From: Croceicoccus marinus | GTDB lineage: Bacteria > Pseudomonadota > Alphaproteobacteria > Sphingomonadales > Sphingomonadaceae | NCBI RefSeq assembly: GCF_001661675.2 | Contig: NZ_CP019603.1 | Coordinates: 558,001-622,000 of the forward strand | DNA length: 64,000 bases | Direction: 5' to 3' | Part shown: positions 49,961 through 57,765 of the stretch, one piece after another | Position numbering within the stretch: the stretch's first letter is position 1 | How the letters are laid out: each line of letters begins with the position of its first letter | Notes under the pieces: generated by a model | Databases searched by the model: none | What the model was told of the DNA's origin: nothing | What the model saw: the letters and a program-made list of their open reading frames with translations, nothing else | Position numbers and translations under genes: made by a program

Positions 49961-52264
49961 TTAGCTCCGTTCGATCCGCACGGGGATGCCCTTGCTGGCG
50001 GGGGTGTGCGACAATTTGTCGTGATACCACAGCGGGACCAGCGGATTCAGTTCGGGGAAATAGCCCGCCACCGTGCCGGTAGGCAGGTCATAGGGCACCA
50101 CTTTAAGCCCGGCCACGCGGCGCTGCGCCTCGGCCCGGCCGTCGGGCGCATCGCCCGCGTCGGTGACCAGCGCCACGAGGTCGCCTTCGGCCAAGGCTTG
50201 GGCGCGCATGTCCTCGGGCTTCATCAGCACGATCATCCGGCTGCCCGACAGGCCGCGCAGGCGGTCGTCATGGCCATAGATGGTGGTGTTGAACTGGTCG
50301 TTCGATCGCAGCGTGACAAGGTGGAAGCGCCCTTCGGCATCGCCGATGCCGCAGGCGTTCAGCGTGGTGGGGTCGGTGAACTCGGCCTTGCCGCTGTCGG
50401 TTTTCCACTGGCGTTCGCGCGCCGCATTGCCGCGATAGAAGCCGCCCGGCTTGTTCATGCGGGCGTTCATGTCGTGGAACTCGTCCGGATAGGTCGCGGC
50501 GATGCAGTCGCGGATGCGGGAATAATCGTCCTGCCAGTCGTCCCATGTCAGCTTCGGGTGATTGTCCTGCAGCGTTGCCCTCGCAAGGCCGCATACGATG
50601 GCGGTCTCGCTCTTCAGATGGGGGCTGGCGGGGGTGCGCGACGATCGGCTGCCATAGATGTGGCTGAAGCTGTCCTCCATGCTTACCCACTGGCTGCCGC
50701 CGGCCTGGATGTCCTCCTCCGCGCGGACCAGGCAGGGCAGGATCCAGCTGGACTTGCCCGGCATGCAGTGCGTGGTGTTGAGCTTGGTCGCGACATGCAC
50801 GGTCAGCTCCATCTCGCGCCATGCCTCATGCACCCGCTCGTGATCGGGCACCGCCTTCGCCAGATTGCCGCCCAGCCCGATATAGCCCTTGTTCGATCCG
50901 TCCAGCAGCGCTTCCAGGAAGGTAACGGTGGTGTGTCCGTCTTCCTCCGGCGTTTCCAGGTCGAACAATTCGCGATATTTGTCGACCGGTGCCAGCTTGG
51001 TCTTTTCGGTGATGCCCACGGTGCGCTGGCCCTGCACGTTGGAATGGCCGCGAATGGGCGAGCAGCCCGCGCCCTTGCGACCGATATTGCCGCGCAGCAG
51101 CAGCAGATTGACCAGCATGCCGATCGATTGCGATCCGTGGACATGCTGGGTCAGTCCCATGCCATAGATGCCCATCACATTACCCGCATTGGCATACAGG
51201 TCGCCCGCCGCTTCCATCTCGGCGCGGGTCAGGCCGCTGGCGCGTTCGATCTCGTCCCAATCGGTGGCGTGGACCTTGGCGATGAAGGCGTCGAAGCCGG
51301 CGGTGTGCTCGGCGATGAAGTCGCGGTCCAGCACGCCGGGGCCGCCATGCTCGCGCGCCTCGCCGTCCAGGTCGATGATGCGCTTGCACACGCCCATCAG
51401 CGCGGCAATGTCGCCGCCGGGGCGGACCTGGCAATACATGTGGTCGATCTTGGTCGGCTTGCCGATGGTCATCTGCACCGGGTTCTGCGGATTTACGAAT
51501 TCGCGCAGGCCCTTTTCCTTCAGCGGGTTGAAAACGATGATCTTGCAGCCCCGCTGAACCGCCTTTTGCAAGGTGTGCAGGATGCGCGGGGAATTGGTCC
51601 CGGGGTTCTGGCCCATGTAGAAGATGACGTCGACATGGTCGAAATCGTCCATCTGGCAGGTGCCGACCGGCGATCCGATGACCTTCTTCAGACCGACCGA
51701 GGTCGTTTCGTGGCACATGTTGGAACTGTCGGGCAGGTTGTTGTGCCCATAGGCGCGGGCGAAGATCGCATAGAGATAGGACGGCTCGAGAGCGGCCTTG
51801 CCGCTGGCATAGAAGGTGACTGCCTTGGGATCGAGCTCGCGAAGTTTCGCGCCGATCTCGTCGAAGGCGGTGCGCCATGCCACGCGTTCATAGCGGTCGG
51901 TCGCGGGGTTGTATCGCATCGGCTCGGTCAGCCGGCCCAGCTTCTCCAGCCGGTAGTCGCCCATTTCGCGCAGCTGGGTGACGGTATGGCGGCCGATCGT
52001 CTCGGGCGTGCAGCGATCGGTGGTCAGGTCCCACAAGGTCGCCTTGGCCCCGTTCTCGCAGAATTCGAAGGCGTGCGGATCTTCGGGCTTGGTCCATGCG
52101 CAGGACGAGCACATGTAGCCGCCGGGCTTATTCTGGTCCTTCAGCGTCAGCAGCGCGCCGGGCGCGGCCTTCGCGCTCAGCTCGATCTTGGACATGCCCC
52201 TGACGGAACCCCAGCCGCCGGTCGCATAATCGTACTGCTTCGGCTGCGGGAGATCATCGGCCAT
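49961..52264 (-). CDS. FdhF/YdeP-family molybdopterin oxidoreductase
   Basis: A 767-residue cytosolic enzyme of the formate-dehydrogenase-like YdeP/CbbBc branch. The N-terminus has a CSSCAWTKPE motif that could hold part of an Fe-S site. The molybdopterin domains show CHETTSVGLKKVIGSPVGT, GQNPGTNSPR, CSPIRGHSNVQGQRT and THCMPGKSSW, with a C-terminal dinucleotide-binding barrel. E. coli YdeP is linked to acid resistance, but its reaction is not established. No electron-transfer subunit is adjacent. ATG 52264 has AGGA upstream; fdhD lies 35 nt upstream in the same direction. Confidence 0.85.
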   Translation of the reverse strand: MADDLPQPKQYDYATGGWGSVRGMSKIELSAKAAPGALLTLKDQNKPGGYMCSSCAWTKPEDPHAFEFCENGAKATLWDLTTDRCTPETIGRHTVTQLREMGDYRLEKLGRLTEPMRYNPATDRYERVAWRTAFDEIGAKLRELDPKAVTFYASGKAALEPSYLYAIFARAYGHNNLPDSSNMCHETTSVGLKKVIGSPVGTCQMDDFDHVDVIFYMGQNPGTNSPRILHTLQKAVQRGCKIIVFNPLKEKGLREFVNPQNPVQMTIGKPTKIDHMYCQVRPGGDIAALMGVCKRIIDLDGEAREHGGPGVLDRDFIAEHTAGFDAFIAKVHATDWDEIERASGLTRAEMEAAGDLYANAGNVMGIYGMGLTQHVHGSQSIGMLVNLLLLRGNIGRKGAGCSPIRGHSNVQGQRTVGITEKTKLAPVDKYRELFDLETPEEDGHTTVTFLEALLDGSNKGYIGLGGNLAKAVPDHERVHEAWREMELTVHVATKLNTTHCMPGKSSWILPCLVRAEEDIQAGGSQWVSMEDSFSHIYGSRSSRTPASPHLKSETAIVCGLARATLQDNHPKLTWDDWQDDYSRIRDCIAATYPDEFHDMNARMNKPGGFYRGNAARERQWKTDSGKAEFTDPTTLNACGIGDAEGRFHLVTLRSNDQFNTTIYGHDDRLRGLSGSRMIVLMKPEDMRAQALAEGDLVALVTDAGDAPDGRAEAQRRVAGLKVVPYDLPTGTVAGYFPELNPLVPLWYHDKLSHTPASKGIPVRIERS

Positions 52265-52299
52265 GGGGAGGTATCCTTTTTCGTGCATGTGCAATGGCC

Positions 52300-53151
52300 C
52301 TAACGCCGGTGCCCCGGCGCAGGTCCCGCAGGATCGCTGCCGTGCAGCACATCATGCGGATCGTTCATCACCAGCGCTCCGTCGCCGCGCGCCAGCGAGA
52401 CGAGGGTCAGCCCCGCCTCGCCAGCGCGGCGGACGGCAAGGTCGCTGGCGGCGGATATGGTGACAAGCGCGGGAATACCGGCGCGCACGGTCTTCTCCAC
52501 CAGCTCGTAGGAACAGCGCGCGGACAGCAGGACGAAACCGCCATCCGGCTGTGCCCCCTCGCGCATCATCCGGCCGACCAGCTTGTCGAGCGCATTGTGG
52601 CGGCCCACGTCCTCGCGCGCGAACAGGATGCGCCCCGCCGGATCGCAGAAGGCGGCGGCATGCATCGCGCCGGTCGCGCGGCCAATCGGCTGGTGGGTGC
52701 GAAATTCCGCCAGCGCGGCGGCGATGGCCCGAATGCCGAAGCGTGGCCGAGCAGTCAGCGGGGGGAGGGGGCGCAGCACCTCCTCTATGCTGTCCAGCCC
52801 GCACAAGCCGCAGCTACCCTCGACCAGTCGCAGCCGCAGACGTTCGCGCAGCGGATCGGCGCGCTCTTCGGGAAGGGTGATGCGGATGATCGTGCCCCTG
52901 TCGACCGGCGCGATCTGGATGGAGCCGATCTCGCCGGCGTTTTGCGCCAGCCCTTCGGACAGGGTGAAGCCGACCGCGAAATCCCCAAGGTCCGATGGCG
53001 TGCCCAGCATCACCGCATAGCCAAGACCGTTGTATTCGAAAGCGATCGGCTGCTCTTGCGCCAGTTCCGCCGGGGCCGCGCGCTGCGGCCCGCCGGTAAA
53101 GGCGATGCGGCGCACGGGCGTCTGGTCGGCGGTGCAAGTCATGCCCGCCAT
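52300..53151 (-). CDS. fdhD: Formate dehydrogenase accessory sulfurtransferase FdhD
   Basis: A 283-residue protein with the FdhD signatures: CxxC in GSCGLCGLDSIEEV, the FAREDVGRHNALDKLVG segment and LSARCSYELVEKT. It transfers sulfur to the molybdenum cofactor before insertion into FdhF-type enzymes, matching the molybdopterin oxidoreductase encoded 35 nt downstream. The start is ATG 53151 or ATG 53142; neither has a strong ribosome-binding site. It follows the HdeD gene by 25 nt and may be co-transcribed. Confidence 0.9.
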   Translation of the reverse strand: MAGMTCTADQTPVRRIAFTGGPQRAAPAELAQEQPIAFEYNGLGYAVMLGTPSDLGDFAVGFTLSEGLAQNAGEIGSIQIAPVDRGTIIRITLPEERADPLRERLRLRLVEGSCGLCGLDSIEEVLRPLPPLTARPRFGIRAIAAALAEFRTHQPIGRATGAMHAAAFCDPAGRILFAREDVGRHNALDKLVGRMMREGAQPDGGFVLLSARCSYELVEKTVRAGIPALVTISAASDLAVRRAGEAGLTLVSLARGDGALVMNDPHDVLHGSDPAGPAPGHRR

Positions 53152-53176
53152 GCCTAGCAGCGCAGTGGGCAGCAGC

Positions 53177-53785
53177 CTAGCCTTCCGCGATCCGGCCGGA
53201 CATTCCGCGGACCCGGAACGCGACGATGGCCAGCAGCACGCCGCGGAAGATGAAGGCCAGCCCGACGAACCATGCCAGCGCCAGGATCTGCGATCCGATC
53301 GGCATCAGGAACGCCAGATAGATGCCCAGCAGCAGGTCGATCGCGCCCAGTGCCAGCAGCATCGCGCGATGGTCGTGGGTCTTGAAACCGTGATAGAGTT
53401 CGAACAATCCGTTCACGATGAAGAAGATGCCCGCCGCCCATACCAGGCTTGTGGCGCTGAGCACCGGCATCGCGATGAACACGAACGCACCGATCAGCGC
53501 GAACAGGCCGAACAGGAAATCGACCAGCTTGCTCTGCCAGCCGAAATCGCGGAACCCCGCGACGAAGGACGCGATGCCGACGATCAGCAGCAGGATGCCG
53601 AACAGCACGCCGATGGCGAAATTGGTGGGTATGGGATTGAACATCGCGACCGCCCCGATGGCGATCAGAAGCAGCCCATGCGCCAGGATCCAGCCCCACG
53701 ACCTTCGCATCACGCGCGGTGCGCCGCCCGGAAGGGCGCGGTCCATCAGCGTGTCGTCCGTGGACGCCTGGCGGGGTTCGTTCAT
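53177..53785 (-). CDS. HdeD-family (DUF308) membrane protein
   Basis: A 202-residue protein with six transmembrane helices in three DUF308 pairs, after a polar N-terminus of about 28 residues. GWILAHGLLLIAIGAVAMFNP and later AFIFRGVLLAIVAFRVRG are typical. HdeD relatives are linked to acid or general stress in enterobacteria; their molecular role is unclear. It precedes fdhD and the YdeP-like gene, and YdeP is also acid-stress linked, so the trio may be a stress unit. A GGAAC-type promoter is upstream. Confidence 0.83.
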   Translation of the reverse strand: MNEPRQASTDDTLMDRALPGGAPRVMRRSWGWILAHGLLLIAIGAVAMFNPIPTNFAIGVLFGILLLIVGIASFVAGFRDFGWQSKLVDFLFGLFALIGAFVFIAMPVLSATSLVWAAGIFFIVNGLFELYHGFKTHDHRAMLLALGAIDLLLGIYLAFLMPIGSQILALAWFVGLAFIFRGVLLAIVAFRVRGMSGRIAEG

Positions 53786-53826
53786 GGCGCATGTCTCCGA
53801 TCACTAGAGCGGGTCCCTGTACCCCA

Positions 53827-53851
53827 AGCGCCCGGCGGAGCGGTCGGTTCC
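53827..53851 (-). promoter_or_regulatory. Candidate EcfG-type promoter for the HdeD gene
   Basis: On the minus strand GGAAC (53851-53847), 16 nt, then CGCT (53830-53827), three of four -10 consensus bases. The start would be near 53820, 35 nt before ATG 53785. Confidence 0.38.
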
Positions 53852-54011
53852 GAATGGCTGCACCGGCGGCGCGTCGGTAGTGCCGCCTGGGGAGTTCTTG
53901 CTGGCGGCGATGCGGCCCACTAAGGGTCGGGGCAGCCATGACCATGTCCCCCCGCATCGCCCGATCCCGTCAAGCGCCTTGCGGCGGCGTTTGCAACGCG
54001 GGGATGCAGTG

Positions 54012-55628
54012 ATGAGGGCGGCGGCGTCCTGGGTGCTGCGGCATTTCGCGCTGTTCCTGCTGCTCGCGGCGGCGATTGCGCTGTTCCAGTCGGGCATGCT
54101 GTCGGGTTCGTGCAGGGATTGCACGGTCGGCGACTGGGCCAGCGCGTCGGAAGTGCGCGAACAGATCGAGAGGGCGGCACGAGAGGGGCGCGCGGAACTG
54201 GACGCCAATCTGGCGGAGTTCGAGGACTGGGGCGAGGAAAGACGCCGCGAGGAGATCGCGCGGCGGCGCGAAAGGCTGGCCGAATTGCGCGCCGCGCTGG
54301 CCGATGGCGGCGGGCTGTTCGACCGCTATCGCCCCGGCAAGATCGTCGAGCGCTATCGCATGCGGCTGGAACAGGCGGTGCTGGAGCGCGAGATCGCGGT
54401 GCTGGAAGCGCGGATCGACCTGGGCACGCTGGAGCAGGCGGGTGCGATCATGGTGCCGACCCCGCAAGCCATCGCCGCCGCGCGGCGGCGATGCGCGCAG
54501 GCCAACCGTGCGGTGCGCGAATTCAACGCGCAGGCCCGGGCGGAAAAGTGGATCCGCAACCGCATCGCCGACGAGGCGGAGCGCCTGACCCAAAACGCCC
54601 GCACCCGCTGCGAAAGGGCCGGCGAACTGGCCCGGCAACGCGAAGCCGGCCGGCAGCAGGCCAGCGAACGCGCCGCCCGGCTGCGCGAGGCGCGCGAGCG
54701 GGTCGATGCGGAAGCCACCTCCGCGCGGCAGGCGCTGGCGCGGGTCGACACGCCCGAGGCGCGCAACATGCTGGCCGATATCGCCGTCAAGGCCGCGCTG
54801 GCGCTGCTGGCGATCATCGCGCTGCCCTATCTGATCCGGTGTTTCCTCTATTTCGTGCTGGCCCCGCTGGCGCAGAGGCGCGGCGCGATCCGCATCCCGC
54901 TGCTGGCAGGCACGGCCAGCCGCATCGCGCTGCCCGGCCCGTCCAGCGTTTCGCTGTCCGTCCGGCTGGAGGAAGGCGAGGAACTGCTGGTGCGGCAGGG
55001 CTATCTGCAGACATCCTCCGCCGGCGGCGACAAGGCGACGCGCTGGCTGCTGGACCCGCGGCATTTCCTATCCAGCATCGCCTCGGGCCTTGTATTCCTG
55101 ACGCGCATGCGCGGGGCGGGGGAAGCGACCACGATCTCGGCCACGCGCGACGGGTTTGCCGAGCTGACCGAGATCGCGCTGCCCCCGGGCGGGGCCTGCA
55201 TCCTGCATCCGCGCGCTCTGGTGGCGGTGGTGCAGCCGCAGGGCCGCCCGATCCCGATCCGCAGTCACTGGCGGCTGTTCTCGCTTAACGCGTGGCTGAC
55301 GCTGCAATTGCGCTTCTTCTCGTTCCACGGGCCGGGGCGGCTGATCGTGAAGGGCGGGCGCGGCGTGCGGGTCGAGCGTGCCGAACAGGGCCGCATCTTC
55401 GCGCAGGACCAGCTGGTCGGCTTCAGCGCGGACCTTGCCTATTCGGTGACGCGGACCGAGACCTTCGCCCCCTATTTCTTCGGGCAAGAACCGCTGCTGA
55501 AGGACAAGGTCGAGGCGGGCCGCGGGATCCTGGTGATCGAGGAAGCGCCGCTGTCGATGCGGTCGGGAAAGGTGCGCGGCGGGCTGGAAGGGATGATCGA
55601 CGCGGGGCTGAAGGCGTTCGGGCTATAG
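54012..55628 (+). CDS. Large coiled-coil membrane protein with possible AIM24-like C-terminus
   Basis: A 538-residue protein. An N-terminal transmembrane helix (9-28) is followed by a periplasm-sized segment of about 230 residues, very rich in Arg/Glu/Ala/Gln and predicted coiled coil, then a second hydrophobic stretch (about 260-290). A C-terminal beta-rich domain of about 240 residues carries ALPPGGACILHPRALVAVVQ and FAQDQLVGFSADL. That domain resembles the AIM24/TIGR00266 fold, though I am not certain. ATG 54012 was chosen because the helix begins there. Cysteines in SCRDCTVGD lie just outside helix 1. Function unknown. Confidence 0.55.
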   Translation: MRAAASWVLRHFALFLLLAAAIALFQSGMLSGSCRDCTVGDWASASEVREQIERAAREGRAELDANLAEFEDWGEERRREEIARRRERLAELRAALADGGGLFDRYRPGKIVERYRMRLEQAVLEREIAVLEARIDLGTLEQAGAIMVPTPQAIAAARRRCAQANRAVREFNAQARAEKWIRNRIADEAERLTQNARTRCERAGELARQREAGRQQASERAARLREARERVDAEATSARQALARVDTPEARNMLADIAVKAALALLAIIALPYLIRCFLYFVLAPLAQRRGAIRIPLLAGTASRIALPGPSSVSLSVRLEEGEELLVRQGYLQTSSAGGDKATRWLLDPRHFLSSIASGLVFLTRMRGAGEATTISATRDGFAELTEIALPPGGACILHPRALVAVVQPQGRPIPIRSHWRLFSLNAWLTLQLRFFSFHGPGRLIVKGGRGVRVERAEQGRIFAQDQLVGFSADLAYSVTRTETFAPYFFGQEPLLKDKVEAGRGILVIEEAPLSMRSGKVRGGLEGMIDAGLKAFGL

Positions 55629-55742
55629 GCGCCCGGCGGTCATTCTGGCGATCGGTACGATGAACATTTCCGTTCCCGGCCAGCGGCCGGACCGGGTCGA
55701 CGGCCGGGTTGCCGCGCGCGGTTATGGCAAATCAGCGAATAT

Positions 55743-55859
55743 GTGCGCGAACTGATCCGCCAGAACCGCGAGCGGGAGCGTTGCGCGCGCTGCCGCTGGC
55801 TGGTCTTCTACATGACCCATGACGACCGCATCGACATGTGGTGCGCGCGTCATCGGTAG
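55743..55859 (+). CDS. Possible small Cys-rich protein or fragment
   Basis: In the same frame as the preceding gene, past its stop, a GTG at 55743 opens 38 codons containing CARCRWLVFYMTHDDRIDMWCARH. The CxxC and CxxH pairs resemble a zinc-ribbon knuckle, and the coding pattern upstream (WQISEYVRELIRQ) looks protein-like for another 10 codons without a start codon. There is no ribosome-binding site. It may be a real small protein, the remnant of a longer one, or chance. Confidence 0.3.
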   Translation: MRELIRQNRERERCARCRWLVFYMTHDDRIDMWCARHR

Positions 55860-56216
55860 CGCAATGGAACCGCTGGGTCGCAAGGCGCTGTGAGACTGTG
55901 AATGGCGACCTATTGGCACCACCAGACCGTCATTTGTCCGACATGGTAGAGTGATGCACCGACCATCCGATAGAATGGATCAGTCTGCGCAAAAGGGGCT
56001 TGGCACGATTTCGTCCATGATATAGTCGGAGTAATGAAACCGGCACCAAGACGGGGGTGGGACAGGAACATGAGCCAGCAAGCATGCCAGGCGTGCGCCG
56101 CAAGCGATTTTGCCAGAAGCCCCGCCAATGCCGCCCCGCCTGCCAAGCGCTTCATGCCCGGCCCACGCTTCGATCGCTGATCGAGGCCCGGCGTGCCCCC
56201 TTAACGGAGAACAGAC
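55860..56216. other. 357-nt intergenic region before the GH43 gene
   Basis: It holds no convincing gene. A 36-codon frame from ATG 56070 (with AGGA upstream) is low-complexity and unsupported. An inverted repeat, ATGGT-N14-ACCAT, near 55945-55970 could be an operator for the GH43 gene. GGAG at 56204-56210 is its ribosome-binding site. Confidence 0.4.
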
Positions 56217-57233
56217 TTGCCCCATCATCCCTCCGCCCTTCTTCTTGCCGGTTGCGCGCTGGCGCTTGCCGGTTGCACGGGCCCGCAAGGCACGACCATG
56301 GCCGCGACTGCGCAGGCGGAGGCAGCAACCGGCTGCAACCCGTTGTTCCGCAACCGCTTTACTGCCGATCCGGCGCCGCTGGCGGTGGGCGACCGGCTGT
56401 ATCTCTATGCCGGACATGACGAGGGCGACGAGGGGTTCCGCATCGACGAATGGGTCGCCTATTCCACCACCGACATGAAGGAATGGACCGACCACGGCGC
56501 CTTCATGAAGCCCACCGAATTCGCCTGGGCCGGGGGCGAGGCATGGGCCGCCGAAATGGTGGAGAAGGACGGCAAGTTCTATTTCTATGTCACCGTCGAA
56601 CATGACGACACCCATCCCGGCAAGGCGATCGGCGTGGCGGTGGGGGACAGCCCGACCGGACCGTTCACCGATGCGCGCGGATCGGCGCTTGTGCTCGACA
56701 ACAAGGATACTTGGCGCGCGTGGAGCGACATCGATCCCACCGTCATCGTCGACGACGAGGGCACGGCGTGGATGATGTGGGGGAATTCAAACCTTTACCT
56801 AGCCAGGCTCAAGCCGAACATGATCGAGCTAGACGGCGAGCCGCGCGAGTTGCAGCTGACGAATTACCTGGAAGGTCCGTGGCTGCACAAGCGCGGCGAC
56901 CTCTATTACCTCACCTACGCCTCGATCAAGGAGCCCGAGCAGACGGCGGAGCGCATTTCCTATGCCACCGCTCCGTCGGTCGAGGGTCCGTGGACCTATC
57001 GCGGGGAGTTGACCGGCTCGGCGGAGAACAGCTTCACGATCCATGCGGGGATCGAGGAATTCAAGGGCAACTGGTACTTCTTCTATCACAACGGCGTGCA
57101 GGCTATCGGGGGACGGGAAGGTTCGGAATATCGCCGCTCGGTCGCGGTGGAGCCCCTGCATTACGACGCGGCCGGGCTGATCAAGCCGATCGTCCAGACC
57201 AGGCAGGGGGCCGGTAGCGCGCCCTGCCGATAA
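56217..57233 (+). CDS. GH43-family glycosidase lipoprotein
   Basis: A 338-residue protein with a lipoprotein signal (ALAGC, Cys20) and a five-bladed propeller of the GH43 type. The three expected acidic residues are visible: Asp51 in FTADPAP, Asp173 in WSDIDPTV and Glu219 in YLEGPWLHKR. The family hydrolyses alpha-arabinosyl or beta-xylosyl linkages, so the exact substrate is open. The start is TTG 56217 with GGAG 7 nt upstream. It lies about 9 kb from the xyloglucan locus and has no glycan neighbours. Confidence 0.82.
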   Translation: MPHHPSALLLAGCALALAGCTGPQGTTMAATAQAEAATGCNPLFRNRFTADPAPLAVGDRLYLYAGHDEGDEGFRIDEWVAYSTTDMKEWTDHGAFMKPTEFAWAGGEAWAAEMVEKDGKFYFYVTVEHDDTHPGKAIGVAVGDSPTGPFTDARGSALVLDNKDTWRAWSDIDPTVIVDDEGTAWMMWGNSNLYLARLKPNMIELDGEPRELQLTNYLEGPWLHKRGDLYYLTYASIKEPEQTAERISYATAPSVEGPWTYRGELTGSAENSFTIHAGIEEFKGNWYFFYHNGVQAIGGREGSEYRRSVAVEPLHYDAAGLIKPIVQTRQGAGSAPCR

Positions 57234-57337
57234 GGGACGTTCCGGCGCGACCGAATCCTCGATCCGCCTTTCGGGGAGCTTTGCGCGCATTGGCGCATTG
57301 GTTCCCGTGAATCCGTTCACAGCAACAGGAGCCATCC

Positions 57338-57664
57338 ATGGATCAGAATATCGAGAACCGCATCCGCGAACGCGCATACGAGATCTGGGAGGAAGAAGGC
57401 CGCCCCGAAGGGCGCGAGGCGCAGCACTGGCAGCAGGCCGCCGGCGACATCGCCGATGCCCAGAGCGAAAACCGCGCCGCTTCGGCGAAGTCCGCTTCGA
57501 AGACTGGCGCCAAGGCAGACGGCACCGCCCGCAAGAAAGCCTCCGGCGACAAGCCCGCAACCGCCAAGGCCGCATCCACTAAGAACGCATCGGGCAGCGA
57601 CAAGCCCGGGAAGACTGCGACCGGCATCCGCAAGCCGCGCGCGAAAAAGACGCCTTCGTCCTGA
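57338..57664 (+). CDS. DUF2934-domain protein with Lys/Ala-rich tail
   Basis: A 108-residue protein. The N-terminal 35 residues (NRIRERAYEIWEEEGRPEGREAQHWQQA) form the short DUF2934 helix motif. The rest is a repetitive Ala-Lys-Ser-Thr tail, histone-H1-like and probably disordered, which may bind nucleic acid. Such proteins are frequent in sphingomonads and rhizobia near stress genes. ATG 57338 has AGGAG upstream. Function unknown. Confidence 0.72.
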   Translation: MDQNIENRIRERAYEIWEEEGRPEGREAQHWQQAAGDIADAQSENRAASAKSASKTGAKADGTARKKASGDKPATAKAASTKNASGSDKPGKTATGIRKPRAKKTPSS

Positions 57665-57703
57665 CCGGGTAGGACAAATCGCCCCGGCCCGGCGCGTGAA
57701 GTC

Positions 57704-57728
57704 GGAACGATGGCGCGGCGGCGGCATT
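57704..57728 (+). promoter_or_regulatory. Candidate EcfG-type promoter for the glgE-treS operon
   Basis: GGAAC (57704-57708), 16 nt, then CATT (57725-57728), three of four -10 consensus bases. The start would be near 57736, 30 nt before TTG 57766. Trehalose/glucan metabolism is a common general-stress target. Confidence 0.4.
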
Positions 57729-57765
57729 AGGAAATGGAGTCCCCAATTCTGGCCGGAGCCTGACC

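Noticed and set aside
56070..56180. 36-codon frame upstream of the GH43 gene
   Set aside because: It is low-complexity with no recognisable motif; an AGGA before ATG alone is not enough.
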